Numbered from the stretch's first letter, positions 1 through 11,935 are shown. The stretch is 64,000 nt of DNA from Acanthosoma haemorrhoidale (GCA_930367205.1 OV884009.1:90727189-90791188); one strand, 5' to 3'. The notes: a model not told the origin generated them from the letters alone. A program made the numbers and translations.

Positions 1-1080
1 TCGGGTTTTGTAAAAGTATTCAGGGAAAGAACATTTGCTATTTTCCCGAAAGAAGGGGATGTGGAATCTTGTAGAGAGAAATAATAAATGAGGAGCGATA
101 CGGGAAGAATTGTAGTAAGACAAACACAAAACCTACTTATCGTGTTCTTGATTTCATGATTGAGCAAATGAGGTTTGAAGGAGATATATCAGAGAAGAAA
201 AATTCTAGATTGAAATTTTTAATAGGTCTGGAGAAAAGATGATGGTGAAGCGTTGGGAATGGACAACAAATGGGAATTGAGGTTATTAAAAGAAATATGG
301 CAAACAAGAAAGGTGGTTGTGTTAGGGGAAATTATTGTGTGAAAACGTAAACTATGTTCAAAATGGAAACATAATGATAACAATGGCTAGTGTTTAGCAT
401 TAGTAGTAAGTACAGAATATGCAACATTAAGTGCTCTAGATTAATCAAAGGTTCTAACTTTAATCAACCTTCAATCAAAACCATGTTAATAGTATTTTAG
501 TACGAAAACCAAATAAAAAAGGAATTCAAACCTAGCAATACCCAAGCAAATATGCAAATTCTAAATTGAGAATTAAAGTCAAGCATAACCCCCCCCCAAA
601 AAAAAGGGTTTGGCTATGGTTTCGAAAAACATTTCATGGATAGTTTTAATAAGTTTTTGTAGCAGTGATCCAACTCAAGTCCTAATCAGGACGTTGAGAG
701 CTTTAAACAGATATACTACCTAATATGTTAATAAACTATTTTATTTAATTACAATTGGCACCCCTTAATTATTTTTCATTGGATTGGTTTTGATTTGTAT
801 CATCATCAAGTCATCAAATGATTATGGCTCTAATAATCATCACTGATTGAGGTAAAGTTGCACACGACTTTAATGACATTTTTTTTTGTTAAAATCTTTA
901 TTTGAATAAAGTTACAATCTTTCCTAGAAGGGAAATAAATAATTGTGATAAAATATCGCATTCATACTATATTTACAAATTTACATTTACTCTTTCATTA
1001 AAAGCACATTTACAACACATTTAGAACATGAGGGGAGAAAAACTGACCAGCGTCAAAACTCTTTGTCACTAAATATTTAT
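1..1080. other. Intergenic, no gene seen
   Basis: AT-rich DNA with stop codons in all frames and no open frame that resembles a protein. There are short homopolymer runs such as the C run near 590. No RNA gene or element end could be recognised. Confidence 0.5.
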
Positions 1081-1084
1081 AAAA

Positions 1085-1385
1085 GATCACGGGGCCACTT
1101 CCGCTTCAATCTCCAAGAATGGTTGTAGGGACGGATGCTACTTGGATGTGATCTCGCTAGAGGATTTGAACGCTCACATAATTTCTGATGGCAGTTTAAG
1201 AATTTTAAGGAAATGTGAGCTTGGATAGTGTGGATATTTTAATATTATGATGGAGGGTTTTATTCGTGACATAAAAAGGTGCATTAACTGATGCTCTTAG
1301 GACTTTAAATTGGAAGGGTTGGATGCGCTTAATGTTTGAGGGCTTTGCTGATCCCATAGTCCAGGTCCACAACCCCAGACTGGTT
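1085..1385 (-). mobile_element. Jockey-like LINE, 3' end of reverse transcriptase ORF (decayed)
   Basis: Read on the minus strand, three frames together give the carboxy end of a Jockey-clade pol: a segment like NIKRIQPFQFKVLRA, then NAPFYVTNKTLHHN, and a close like RLKRKWPRDL before the AT-rich tail. The same motifs occur in the same order in the copy at 10980-11545, so the two are probably one family. Several frameshifts and stops show it is dead. It is 5'-truncated, as LINE insertions usually are. Family and strand are well supported; exact ends are approximate. Confidence 0.7.
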
Positions 1386-1389
1386 TTAG

Positions 1390-2740
1390 TATAACTTTAT
1401 ATATGAGTATTTTGTTTTTTATCGTGTAATATTATTAGTAGCAACATTGAAATCTTTAGTTTATCCTCAACTTAATTTTAATATATCAATTTAATACCAA
1501 GTAATTAATTAATTATTGGTACTTAATCACTTATCGTGGTGGGTATTTATTTCATGTATTCCCAAGATCGAACGAGATCACTATGAAAAATTTAATTTGT
1601 AGCTTGTACAGGGGACTCGCATAGAACTGAAGAGACATACGAACACTCAGGTGAAAACATGACGGTTTCAGGTGGGACTGTGGACAGTGGTGGTGAGACA
1701 TTCATTCAAAAAGTACATTAACACATTACGACTCTAGCAGAGTAATAGATAATTTTATCACAAAGAAACAGATCATTTCAGGTCCAGTCGTGAAAAAAGT
1801 TCTTGGTGAAATGGTCGCATTAGCAACTGCTTTATGTTTTATGTGCTAACTAGCACCTTTCACGGAAGTCTTTCTTCACTACCTCGACAGAATCGCTGCT
1901 AGTTCATTGTTCTCAAATCTTATCTTTAGGTCGATGAACCGTTATGTCTCGATAGTCACCTCAAATTTACCCCTCCCTTCAAGTGCAAAAATGTATTCCT
2001 ATATCAATTTGTATTACTGAAACAGGGTCACCGCTCAGCTGCACAAATCATTGTATACTATTAAATATTCATTTTTATTTTCAAATGAGTGTTGTGCAAA
2101 TAATTTAGGCAGGTACAACTTCTTTAGAATTTATGATCCAAAGCTAATAGGCCCTATTCCTGTATCCATTTTTATATTTACCTTTTTCATGTCATTCCTT
2201 AAACACTTGTTCAGGTTGGAATCCGCCATCAGCAATAGACTTTGGAAAATCTTCGGAAGGTTGGTTCTGATGCTTGAAAACCTCCATCCGTATGTTCAAT
2301 GCCAGGTTTCTTAAAATGTGCGTAAATACCCTTTGCCTTCTCACGGATTATAGCACCACTTTTATGACTTCGGTCTTTAACCATAATATTAACACAGCTT
2401 CCATTTGTCCAATTGCCGGAACAATTTTTGCTAATAGTGAGGTTGAAGCTGTATAATTCCTTATTTTGTCTTCATGATGATGATGATTTCTTCGTGGATC
2501 GCACAGTCGATTCATTGACATTAAAAAAAACGTAATAAGGATGCAAGATCCCAGTGTTGCCGACTTTTTTCCATGTAGGAAATAATTTTCCTTTGCTTTC
2601 ACTCAACATTATAAATTGCGAACAAAGCAGGTAGAGATTTCTGGATTCCTACCTTATGAGAGCATTTTATAGTGTGGATAGGTGTGATTTAATAAATTTT
2701 AAATTTTATGTAATATATGGTGAATTGTTTCGAAAGTGGC
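1390..2740. other. Intergenic, no gene seen
   Basis: Short open frames of 60-87 codons occur on both strands, but they overlap, are AT-driven and resemble nothing I recognise. No promoter, repeat end or RNA gene is evident. Confidence 0.45.
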
Positions 2741-2746
2741 TGAATA

Positions 2747-3590
2747 TTGTTTTTTGATTATGTCTGCACTTGGAATGGAAATTTTTCATTCCACCGTTTT
2801 AATATTACTGAATTCTTGAAGGAGTATCAGAGGTTCCCCTGTTTACGAAGGAAATGCGATCCTGAGCTCAAAAACTGCGTGGAGCGAGAAGCGCCAGAGA
2901 GATTCCCTCCAATCTTTGTTCAACGAAGGAATTGAGGCGAAAAAAAATTATTTCTCCGAATTGATTTCTGACATCTATCACACTGTCTGACTACCGTGAC
3001 AGAAAACTATCACCGTGTAAACCCAAGTTGCTTAAAATGCAAGAATTTTATGATTCGGACATTGATGAGGAAGTAGCGTGTGCCGCTTTGGCTTACGTTG
3101 AATAGTTATATAATAATAGTGAATAAGTTATTTATATTTATTATATATATAGTGAATTTATGTTTATTATTATATATATTAGTTATATATAGTGAATGTA
3201 GTTATTATAAATAACTATTATGAAAAACGTAATAATAACGGTTATATACAATAGTGAATAGTTGAATTTTTGAAGAAGAAAACGATGAGACGGATAAGGC
3301 GTTGGTGGATGGAGTCATTGATTAAAAGTCGGAGAAGTTAATTATATATACCTAAATATAACACTGAAACTAATAAAATAAATATAAAATTTTAATTAGG
3401 CCGTTAAAACCAACTGCAGGAAACCTAACACCGATTTATTTCTTCGCATATACAATGCTAGTGACATGCTGAGTAACTTAAAAAAAGAACGCTCTTGAAG
3501 ATTTGAAAAGGTTTGCCAAATGCCAGCAACTGACTTTGAATATTTATCGAATAGAATTTGATAATTTATGGTGAGACCTTAAAGTAGGTT
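2747..3590 (+). mobile_element. Decayed PIF/Harbinger-type element: MADF-like ORF followed by transposase N-terminus
   Basis: At 2805-2935 a frame reads EFLKEYQRFPCLRRKCDPEL, which has the F-L-x-E-Y and P-C-L-W/R spacing of a MADF (Myb/SANT-like) domain. At 3036-3104 a second frame reads MQEFYDSDIDEEVACAAL. After an AT-rich insertion, a basic, tryptophan-containing segment (RRIRRWWMESLIKSRR) appears near 3285. A segment of the form RFEKVCQMPATDFEYL follows near 3500-3570. This order matches the start of Harbinger/HARBI1-like transposases, and insect PIF/Harbinger elements often carry a separate Myb/MADF ORF. Stops and frameshifts break every part. The assignment to one element is inference from order and strand. 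Confidence 0.5.
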
Positions 3591-3737
3591 CTCCCTCGGT
3601 TCTGAAAATTTCTTCAAGAACTCAAACAGGTCAAGGAAACGGGTGCACGAGCCGTACTGGTTTGTCATCTGCCGGATGCACAAGCGTTTGATGTCGAAAG
3701 CATTTACCGAAATGACGAGCCACCCCGAGCCAAGACG

Positions 3738-3804
3738 CGCGTTCCCACTGCGCGAGGTTAGACAAACTTCAGTCTAAGCTCGCCAAGCCACGCGTGGGAA
3801 CGGG
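3738..3804. repeat. GC-rich imperfect palindrome (MITE-like hairpin)
   Basis: CGTTCCCAC at 3740-3748 pairs perfectly with GTGGGAACG at 3794-3802. Inside it, GCGAGGTTAGAC at 3752-3763 pairs with GTCTAAGCTCGC at 3772-3783 with one mismatch. The block is much richer in G+C than its surroundings. It is likely a foldback or MITE end; no target duplication could be assigned. Confidence 0.6.
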
Positions 3805-3819
3805 GCCTTAGTGAAGCTG

Positions 3820-5200
3820 TCACAAGGCTTCTAGTTATAAATAGAATTGTGATGGAAATCTGGAGGTTGGGCATTCTTCAATGTCTTTTTGACGCTATAC
3901 ATTATGTGCTACGCACTGTCTCCTCTGTAAGACACATAAACATGTTGTATTGAAGTTTTCGGTTCACTGTGTTACCAAAATTAATTTAAACACATTTTAT
4001 ACTCGCGGAGAAACAAAATATTCAAAGCCTATAATGCTCGGCGTAGCTAAGCAATCATTATAGTAATTGTACCAGGGTTTCCCAACCGGGGTTCCCCGGA
4101 ACCCTAGGGTTCCGTCAGAGGCCACCAAGAGTACTAGGAAAGAAATAGGTCAATGATATGTGACTGAGTATTTGAAAAAATTTTTATTCTGAATTTTACA
4201 ATATACGGCGTATTATTGGTAGATCGTATGAAAATCATGTTAACGAACATTTTTCACGTGCTCATATATTTATTTGGAGGACGGAAGAATTTTTATATGG
4301 AATGAAATAAAAGTTTATGACCTATAAAATGTTTATTTCTTTAGAGGTTTATAGATTTTGCTATCTTCATTTATTATCTGGCGTTTCTACGGGCTTCATA
4401 TTTGTTATCTATTTTTCTTCCATTGATTATTTTAATTATTGAAGCTATTGGAGTCAACTTAAATCGACCTAAATATACTGTTATAATTTAAATTTAAATT
4501 TGTAGTTAATAGTCGATGAAGCTGTTAACAGTATTTTATATAAATGATCTCTAAAACATAAAATTATGGCTAAACCCGAACGGAGAGGCTCTACTTTCAT
4601 ATAACTCGACTGTGTATGTGTTTTACCGTGGCTTTAAAAATTGGACAAATCGAACTGTAATTTTAAAGAAATGCCTTTTAAACTTAAAAACTAGTAAAAA
4701 GAACGATGTGGAAAAAATAAGAAACAGGATAAATGTCGATCTCGTGTCTATTACTTTCATGATTTCACACTTTCAGATTTAATATTCAATTTTTTTCCAT
4801 AGTTAGACACATTAACATTGACAAAAAAAAATCAACGATATTGTATAATATAAAGTTTCTGAAACCAACAATAGAATTCCTACATTTTTTTTTTTCTTTC
4901 ATAGCTTCTTTAAATTTCCAGATAATTATATATAATTATAGGATCCTCAGGTGAATCTATTTACAAATTCTTTTGTATTTCCTGTTGCATCACTACATTA
5001 TATACTGGTTTTGTTATTTTATAGAAATTATATAATGAATAAACAAGTATAATGATATACATTATACGTGACTGGACTAAACTGACTAATAAAGGTGATG
5101 GGGCTCACCTTTTTGATCAACCTTAAAACTAACTTACTTACTAATTCTTATCCTAATTTTTCCCCGAAAGTCTGTTGCCATCGATGCGGGAGGGGTGGTG
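3820..5200. repeat. Intergenic; hAT-like terminus near 4073 and one copy of a dispersed repeat
   Basis: The stretch at about 4070-4125 (gggtttcccaaccggggttc and following) resembles the termini of hAT-derived elements. No matching opposite end was found. Bases 4230-4357 recur at 5743-5851 in the same orientation with clear similarity, including a shared run ending agaggtttatagatt, so both are copies of one repeat. The rest is AT-rich with no gene. Confidence 0.35.
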
Positions 5201-5203
5201 GGG

Positions 5204-5425
5204 TCATAGTGTTAAACACAGTGACAGGTGCTGCAACGAGTCAAAAAACTTAATGTGTCTCCGGCGGATGAACTCGCCCACCGACGGCACACCAAGCAAC
5301 GGGTGCAGGTCAGCGTTCTTCAACCTCTCGAAAGAGGTATGTCGGACCACTTTTCGCATGATTCCATTCTGGAAGTGTTGGAGACATTTGGCTGTATTGG
5401 GAATAAAAAAAAAAAATTCCTGCAA
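5204..5425 (-). mobile_element. Non-LTR retrotransposon fragment, C-terminal part of RT ORF
   Basis: The minus-strand frame is open for 73 codons. It contains LQHFQNGIMRKVVRHTSF, then NADLHPLLGVPSVGEFIRRR and KFFDSLQHL. This order (LQxFQNK-xxR, then DL-H-xxLGVP-T, then an ExI-R-R basic helix followed by KFF) is that of the region after the RT domain in Jockey/CR1-type LINEs. Nothing else of the element is visible. The opposing + frames over the same bases are shadows. Confidence 0.6.
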
Positions 5426-5429
5426 TTAA

Positions 5430-7340
5430 TTCCATCTGATTTTTTATAGGACAGCAGTTTTCAATGTTTCTAATTGTTAAATATTCCAGATGTCTATATT
5501 TTGACTATTCTCACACCTTCTGAACTTGAGATAGAGAAAAAAAATAATTAAGAAGTAACTCGTAAAATTATGAAATAAATTTAATTTGTCAATTGATAAT
5601 TTAGAACCGGTACCTAATTAAGAAACAAAACTGATATTAAGGAAGGTTATAAACAATTTAATTTTATTTAAAAAGAAAATAACATATAAATCCCTGCTGA
5701 TCGGCGACTTTGTAAATCGTAAATATCTTTGTGGGTGCTCGTGTGAAAATCATATCGAAAAGTTTTCACGTTCTAATTATATAATATAATATGGAATTGA
5801 ATAAAATTTTATGACTTATAAAATGTTTATTCCTGCAGAGGTTTATAGATTGAGGTCAAAACTAAGAGCGAACGTGACGTCACTCGATAAGGGGCCATTT
5901 TCTAAGAAAATGTACAATGTTTTTTTTCTCTGAATATCTGCACGCTCCAATTTTCAGCCCAATATTCCCTACTGCCTCAAATTGAACGGGGCTGCGAAAA
6001 GAGATTCGGTTACATTATTTTTTGACTTACAATCACCAGATTACAGGGTTAAAAACATAAGCGTTTCTGGTCTAGAAAAACAGAAACAAGGAGAACCTAA
6101 AAACGAAAAACGAGTACATACACGCTCTTATCGATTATATTTCAACGAAATCAAAATTTAATTCAATCACACAGATAATGTTATTTCGAAAGAACAATAA
6201 TTAAAATAAAAACAGTCTTATGTGGGTTGATTTACTGCTGTTGATTTGTACAGGACACTGAACAATAAACGTTTTAAGATAGTATTTGGCACCAGGTTTA
6301 TAACAGTGTTTGTGTAATAAATACTAGTAATTGGGAGAAACTTATTAAGTTAGCGCACTTATCATAGTTTATTCTTCCAAACCAGAGACATCGAAAGTGT
6401 GTGTGTGTGAGAATGAGACAACTTTATGTTTTAATCAATTTTTTCATAAATGGGCTACTCAAACACCAGCTACTAATAAAATAGCAAACTTGTCAGTACC
6501 ATGGACACTAAATGCACATTTAAATGGAGAACAAAACATAGTTTGGAAATATGAATATTTTTAGTTATTAGATAGTACAAAAATATGATATATTATTATA
6601 ATAGGCAAAATTAATTATATATTTGTCATTTAGTGTGTGCTGTGATTTTTCACATCGAACGGAATGTTCTCATTCAATTAATTCTCCAATAGACAATAAG
6701 ATTGTAAATTGCCTGAATTTTATTTAGAGCGTAACAGCTGTTGCTTGTTGAATTTTTCCAATTATCTTGTTTAAAAAAATCATTTACTATTGAGAGTTAT
6801 ATCTTTTCCTCTGATTTTGAGAACAATTTAAAGGTAACGGAAAAATCAGTAGGTAATTATTAGCCCGTCCGGGGTTTGATCCTCGATATCTCTTTGGGGA
6901 TGGGTATGATCGGCGTTGAGACAGCCTCATGAGGATAAATGAATGAGCTATTATGAATAATATGAATAAAGAAATAGTGATACCGATTAAGAAGACAGAA
7001 TTTAAGGTTGGCAGATAAGAAACCTAGAGCCAACCACACTAGTAGTGACCATATGAAACATAACTTTGAACTAACATGTAATAACTTCCTCCTACACTTA
7101 TTCCCTAGATAATAGGCACTGATTGACTGACATGGACTATTTCAAATATCTTGACAATTTCCTAGCAAGGTAATATTATAAGATGTTAATTTATTTATAT
7201 TTTTTAATAATATGAATTATTGTTGTTTTAATTTGGAACGACACATGTGAGTATTAAGCATTTATTTTACATCTGGTGAAATATTCTTTTTTTATGTTGG
7301 AAAAAAAGTCGAATTATTGTAATTACATGAATATTTTGTC
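5430..7340. other. Intergenic, no gene seen; second copy of the 4230 repeat
   Basis: AT-rich DNA. The segment 5743-5851 is the second copy of the repeat at 4230-4357. Near 6864-6890 a short block (gtccggggtttgatcctcg) resembles a tRNA B box, but no A box precedes it, so it is at most a SINE fragment. No coding sequence was recognised. Confidence 0.4.
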
Positions 7341-7345
7341 TGATA

Positions 7346-7454
7346 CACAGGTGGTCTGAAAAGTTTCCGACCTCAACATGAAGATGATAATAAAATAAAT
7401 AAAAGCTAGTGAAATAAAAGCTTTGTTAGGTTGGAAACTTTTCAGACCACCTCG
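7346..7454. mobile_element. Palindromic mariner-type MITE, copy 1
   Basis: A 109-bp element flanked by TA on both sides (7344-7345 and 7455-7456). Its ends are inverted repeats: AGGTGGTCTGAAAAGTTTCC on the left and the complement on the right. The sequence is the reverse complement of the copy at 13167-13288. TA duplication and this type of terminus are those of Tc1/mariner elements. It is far too short to code for a transposase, so it must be mobilised by another element. Confidence 0.85.
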
Positions 7455-7639
7455 TAGTTGCGTAGACGAAACAACATGAACAGTAAATGAAGAAGTTTTA
7501 TACAGAAGGATTTTGTGCACAATTTACGAAAAATTCGTTTGGGAAATACGTTTGTTCACTCAATCAAAGTGCTTGGGAGATGGGTCACGGTTGACCTACA
7601 GGACGAATTTGGGGACTGCTACGGAAGCTGTATCTCCTG

Positions 7640-8000
7640 TAGGTGCAACGAAACCGAGAGTGAGAAGGTGAAGCGGCGTTGTGGGCCGCTGTAGAAGGAG
7701 AGAGCGGGAGAGAGTGGCACATGTATGTGTGCTTGTGCTCTGTGTGCGTCTGTCCGCGCGCGCGCGTGTGTGTGTGTGCGCTGGTGAGGGGGACCGAAGC
7801 CTTGATCGCGCGACCCTGACTCCGTTACTTCCGCCTGCCCTTCCTTATAGACCGGATGTCCACGGCCATCCCAGCCCTCTTTTTATAATTTTTACACGAG
7901 GTGATTTTTAAATGGTATACCTTTCAAGGCGGTCCACTCCTACACGACCTCCTTACGATGCCCGCCCAGCCTCTGTGCCTATTCAACACACACGCGCACA
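7640..8000. other. GC-rich, CpG-rich block with purine tracts and (CG)/(TG) repeats
   Basis: Unlike its AT-rich surroundings, this block holds GAGA-type tracts (7695-7715), CG repeats at 7755-7766, TG repeats at 7767-7778, and many CpGs to about 7870. It stays open in one + frame, but the product is arginine/cysteine-rich and simple. It could be a promoter or first exon of an unseen gene, or transposon-derived. No TATA box or splice donor allows a decision. Confidence 0.35.
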
Positions 8001-8730
8001 CAAACACGCATGACTTGTCTTACACTCGAATAGCAATGGATTTTTTCCCTCCCTGTCAATGGAAGATTTACAAGGCAATTTTCGTCGCAAATGTTATGAA
8101 AATAGGCATCTATACAGATTCAGTAGAGCTAAGTATCAGTTACCGCAGGATCTTTTGTCTTATTTCATCAAATATCAGATTTCTTTGTAAAATCACAATT
8201 ATCCAGCATTAATAATTGTGATTTATGAGCTCATTTATCCTTTACACACAATCCGACTCGCTCAATACAAACAGTTCGCACTCACACCAACATTCTTACA
8301 ACATGAACATACAAAATATTCTCATGAGGCCCCACGCCTTCGAGGATTCCCCCAATAAAGCTGGTGGAGAAATATGGGCAAAGAAGCTCTTCCCGTCTCA
8401 ATCTCTAACAGACAGGGTGAGAGTCACAGACGCTCAGTACATGACAGATAGTAGCCTTTTCATAAAATTTCAATTAAACATACTTTTTTCTGTATGCCCA
8501 AAGTGTCGTTATGCCAAATTCAAACTAGGGTAGTTTATCTTAATTCTATCAAAGACTAAAACCAGCTGATCAAGGATCAGTCAAAGGTTTTATTTTTACA
8601 CACAATCAATTGTGAAGTCAATCGTACTTTTTGAAATTACTGCTGATAAATGACATTAAAGTTTAAGAGACAATTAGGAACTACAAGGGAGTTTCTTTAA
8701 TTCTTTTATTAAATAATTGTGAAAAAAAAG
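8000..8730. other. Unassigned stretch with open + frames
   Basis: Two + frames (to 8212 and 8225-8533) stay open for about 100 codons each. Their products have no recognisable domain, and the codon choice looks no different from background. They may be chance frames or part of a transposon. Confidence 0.25.
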
Positions 8731-8734
8731 TTTT

Positions 8735-9000
8735 CGTTGATCAATAGCGGAATGAAGGTCACTAGTGATATTAGCTAGTACAGATGTTATGGTGTAACCG
8801 GTACGGAAATCAGATTGGATCGTGAAGTTTGGAATGTTCAAGGAAATTGGAGATTTGAGATTGGACTAGTCTTTCAAGAGGTTTGGTGAGGTTAGAAAGG
8901 TTGTAGATTAGGCGATAGTTAGTTGGTTATGTAGGGTTAGGATTTTTTTTAAGGGTTGAGGACTAAGCATTATTTCCAAGAAACTGGGAAGAATTACTAA
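8735..9000 (-). mobile_element. LINE reverse transcriptase fragment (CR1/L2/Jockey-type), decayed
   Basis: On the minus strand the frame gives NLSNLTKPLERLVQSQISNF, then LEHSKLHDPI and a following YRLHH-type segment. This matches the first RT motifs of non-LTR elements (NYRPISLLxxLxKxLERxVxxQLxxFLExxxLLxxxQ-GFR), with in-frame stops replacing some residues. A segment like FPVSWKECLVLNPLKK precedes it. Only the N-terminal part of the RT domain remains. Confidence 0.6.
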
Positions 9001-10970
9001 TATATAATATGATGATTTAATTTTGACTAAACTATAATATTTTTTATTATAGTTTTATGTTCAAACGTTCAAAATCAGCATTTGCTAATATAAATGTATA
9101 AATTATTATCGTTTGTTAAGAATGCAGATTTTAGACAGGAGTGACCAGCAAGCTGCTGTCGCCAAAAACCCATGAAGATGAAGGCTAGTATCAAAAACGT
9201 TTGGGGCTGTCAATACTAATCTGTGAAGAGACGAAAAACTCACTTTATTTCATAACAATCATTGTTACTTAAAATTGTAAAAGATTAGAATAAAGTACTA
9301 ATAATACAAATATGTACGCTTTATTATTATTCATAATCTTATTTATTCACCATATCTTCCTTTCTGTGATTGTATCCTTCTTCTAGTCCAATTATTACAT
9401 TGCAATTAAATTAGTGCAATTATCATTGGACCGTTTCTTTCCAAATTCCTTCCAGTAATTATTCCTACTTTTCAACTTATGCTGCTTCGGCGAATTTATT
9501 ATCAAAAGTGTTCCACTTTAATTGTTTTATGTATTTTGTTTATTTGCTGTTGCGTAATGCTATAATAGGTTAATCCCAAGACATAAAATACCTGGTATTA
9601 CAATTTATGACAGCTGGAAATTTGGTTGTTATTCTTAGGGGACAAAGTTCCAGAATAAAGGTTTTTTTTCATTTCATTGCTACATTGCTTTTAGTTTTGA
9701 AGATTGTTACGCCGTATGGTAGATACGGTAAATAGCTTTAACTATTTTCTATAATGTAAAAAATATATAAAAAATACAAAATTACAGTATTAAAGTGCAT
9801 TGAAATCAAATTTTTAAAATAGAAAATAATCAAGTTGAGTATAATGCATCAAACAATTAAGGGATATTGTTACATTTCAAAAACGGTTACAAAAGCACTT
9901 TTTGTTTGTAATATTAATAACACCTAGTAGTAACAAATAATACACATGATTAATCTAGACGTCAAAATCTTTGCTTTGATACCCTACTTAATATGGTAGG
10001 ATTTTTAGAATTAATGCATATTAGTAGATTATTATTATTATTGGCTCATCATTATTTACTTTAAGTTGTTTTAATTTTATCATAAATGGGATATAAATCA
10101 ATCAAGTGAAACATTCATGTAAAATTTTATTTCTGTATATGATATCCGAATCGTATAAATATTGCGTATACACTTTTGATGACAGTTTTAATGACTTTAT
10201 GTAAATGTGGTCCACTTAATCTTTAACACGTTTTACATATTTTTGAAGAAGACATGAAGATCTTGAATTTGATACCCTACTCAATATGATTGCAAGATAT
10301 TTATTTTTTATTACTGGTGACACTTCATTATTTTTCATTGCAATGGTCTAATTTTTAGCATCAACAATTTAAAAGACTACTCCATAACACCTCGGATTTG
10401 TAAACTTTAGTTACGAAATTGTTTTTGGGACTTACCGGCTTCTCTCATCTTGGTTTTTCTCACCATTAAAAAACCATTGAAATTATTAAAATATTATATA
10501 AAAAATGAACTGTGTCTGCTACTTACGAGCAGTTTTGTTTTTTTTACTGTCGATTCTTTAGGTATTTACTTTATTTGTTTTCAAAGCAAACTATGTTGAC
10601 AAATAATCAAAACAAAGTATTTTTAGTCAAATACACAGAGTAGCTTTTTCACAATCATCTGATTAATACGTGAGAAAATAATGCGGACATCCTCTCAGAC
10701 CTTGGCGTGCACAAAGACCATCATCTCGACATTATGTCTTCACGATCTACTTCCTTAACATGTTTATGTTCGTATTATTTATGTTTACTTTTATATTTTC
10801 AGTTATTGAAGGATATGTAGCTGTTATACATACATACATTTTTATTATATATTTTCTTAATTTTTTTTTTGTTTATTAATATTTTATTTCTCTGCACATA
10901 GTAAATTTTACTATGTATAATTATTTTATCATGTATAATACTAATAGGGACTGATGTCAAGGAACTTTAT
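9000..10970. repeat. AT-rich intergenic DNA with two copies of a dispersed motif
   Basis: The core TTTGATACCCTACTTAATAT occurs at about 9975-10000. A near copy (CTC for CTT) lies at about 10263-10290. Both recur elsewhere in the window near 37425 and 57206. The first copy shares a further upstream block, ATTAATCTAGAC, with the one near 57190. No coding sequence is seen here. Confidence 0.5.
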
Positions 10971-10979
10971 GTTAAGTAA

Positions 10980-11545
10980 ATGTTCGATCTTAAGGTAGTA
11001 TATCCCAGGGTAATAATATATTATACTTACGAATTTCACACTTCCTTGGAATACTCAAGGAATATTTACATACCTGGACTAAAGTCAGGCTTATATTATG
11101 TTTTTACAGTACGGTATTTAAGCTTCCATCTCGCCAAAAGGCTGACATGGGACTCATACAAGAGGCTAAAAAGATAAGAACTAAATAGACGCTTTGGACA
11201 ACTGTACAGACTAGTTCGAAGAACACCCCACCGCTCAATAGAAACTAAATTACTTATCTACAAAGTTATACTTAAGCCAATCTGGACATACGGAATAGAG
11301 ACAGCAAAAAAGTCGAACATCAAGCGTATCCAATCCTTTCAATCTAAAGTCCTGAGAACAATAGAAAATGCCCCTTATTGTGTCAGCAACAAAACCCTTC
11401 ATAACGACCTTAATATACCCTACATTCTTGAGCTCATCCCTTCCAAGTTTATGAAATTCCACAGTAGCCTTTCCAACCACCCTAATCCACAGTCATTGCA
11501 CTTCACCACTCATCCCTATAATCCTCCTCGGAGACTAAAGTGACA
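10980..11545 (+). mobile_element. Jockey-like LINE, 3' part of reverse transcriptase ORF
   Basis: One frame runs from 10980 to 11541 with a single internal stop at 11175-11177. It reads YLSFHLAKRLTWDSYKRLKR, then RRTPHRSIETKLLIYKVILK, then PIWTYGIETA, FQSKVLRTIENAPYCVSNKT, LHNDLNIP, and ends NPPRRLK, a stop, and QWPRDL. These are the thumb and C-terminal motifs of Jockey-clade RT, where the family usually ends RRLKRKWPRDL. The element is 5'-truncated and dead but better preserved than the copy at 1085-1385. Confidence 0.85.
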
Positions 11546-11569
11546 GTGGCCTCGTGACCTGCTATAAAT

Positions 11570-11935
11570 TATGTTATTTAGCTGAAATTTCCAACTATGC
11601 TGGCATTTCCCAAAAGTGCTGCTTGCTGAACCCTGCCAAATATTTTTTTCTACAGCTGTAGCATGGAAATAGATCAGCGTGTCCTCCAGGATGAAGCCAT
11701 TGAAGGGAATCCAACAACTCTCCAATCTATAGATTTTCTTAATTCTTCACCCAAATCCTGGCATTTTCGCTTCTTTTCGGCTACTACCTCCCTCTTATAC
11801 CAGTTATCTGCGCCATTTTTCTTTCCCTTATCAATCAATAAGATGTCTGGCCTATTATTTAAAACCAGTAATGATAGGATGATCCCAGTGATATTCCCGG
11901 GGACAATTGATGCTGGACGGTATTGATACTAAGGC
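11570..11935 (-). mobile_element. Second LINE fragment, C-terminal region of a pol ORF, tail-to-tail with the Jockey copy
   Basis: Minus-strand translation gives RPASIVPGNITGIIPSLLVL, then NNRPDILLIDKGKK, a lysine-rich helix (AEKKRKCQDLGEELRKSI) and finally IFGRVQQAALLGNASIVGNF. This order (NxPDIVLxDKxxK, then an EKxxKYxxLxxEI helix, then a closing QQAALLGTARIVRKFL-type segment) is the C-terminal region of a common insect LINE pol. Stops interrupt the middle. It ends within about 30 bases of the oppositely oriented Jockey copy. Confidence 0.6.
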
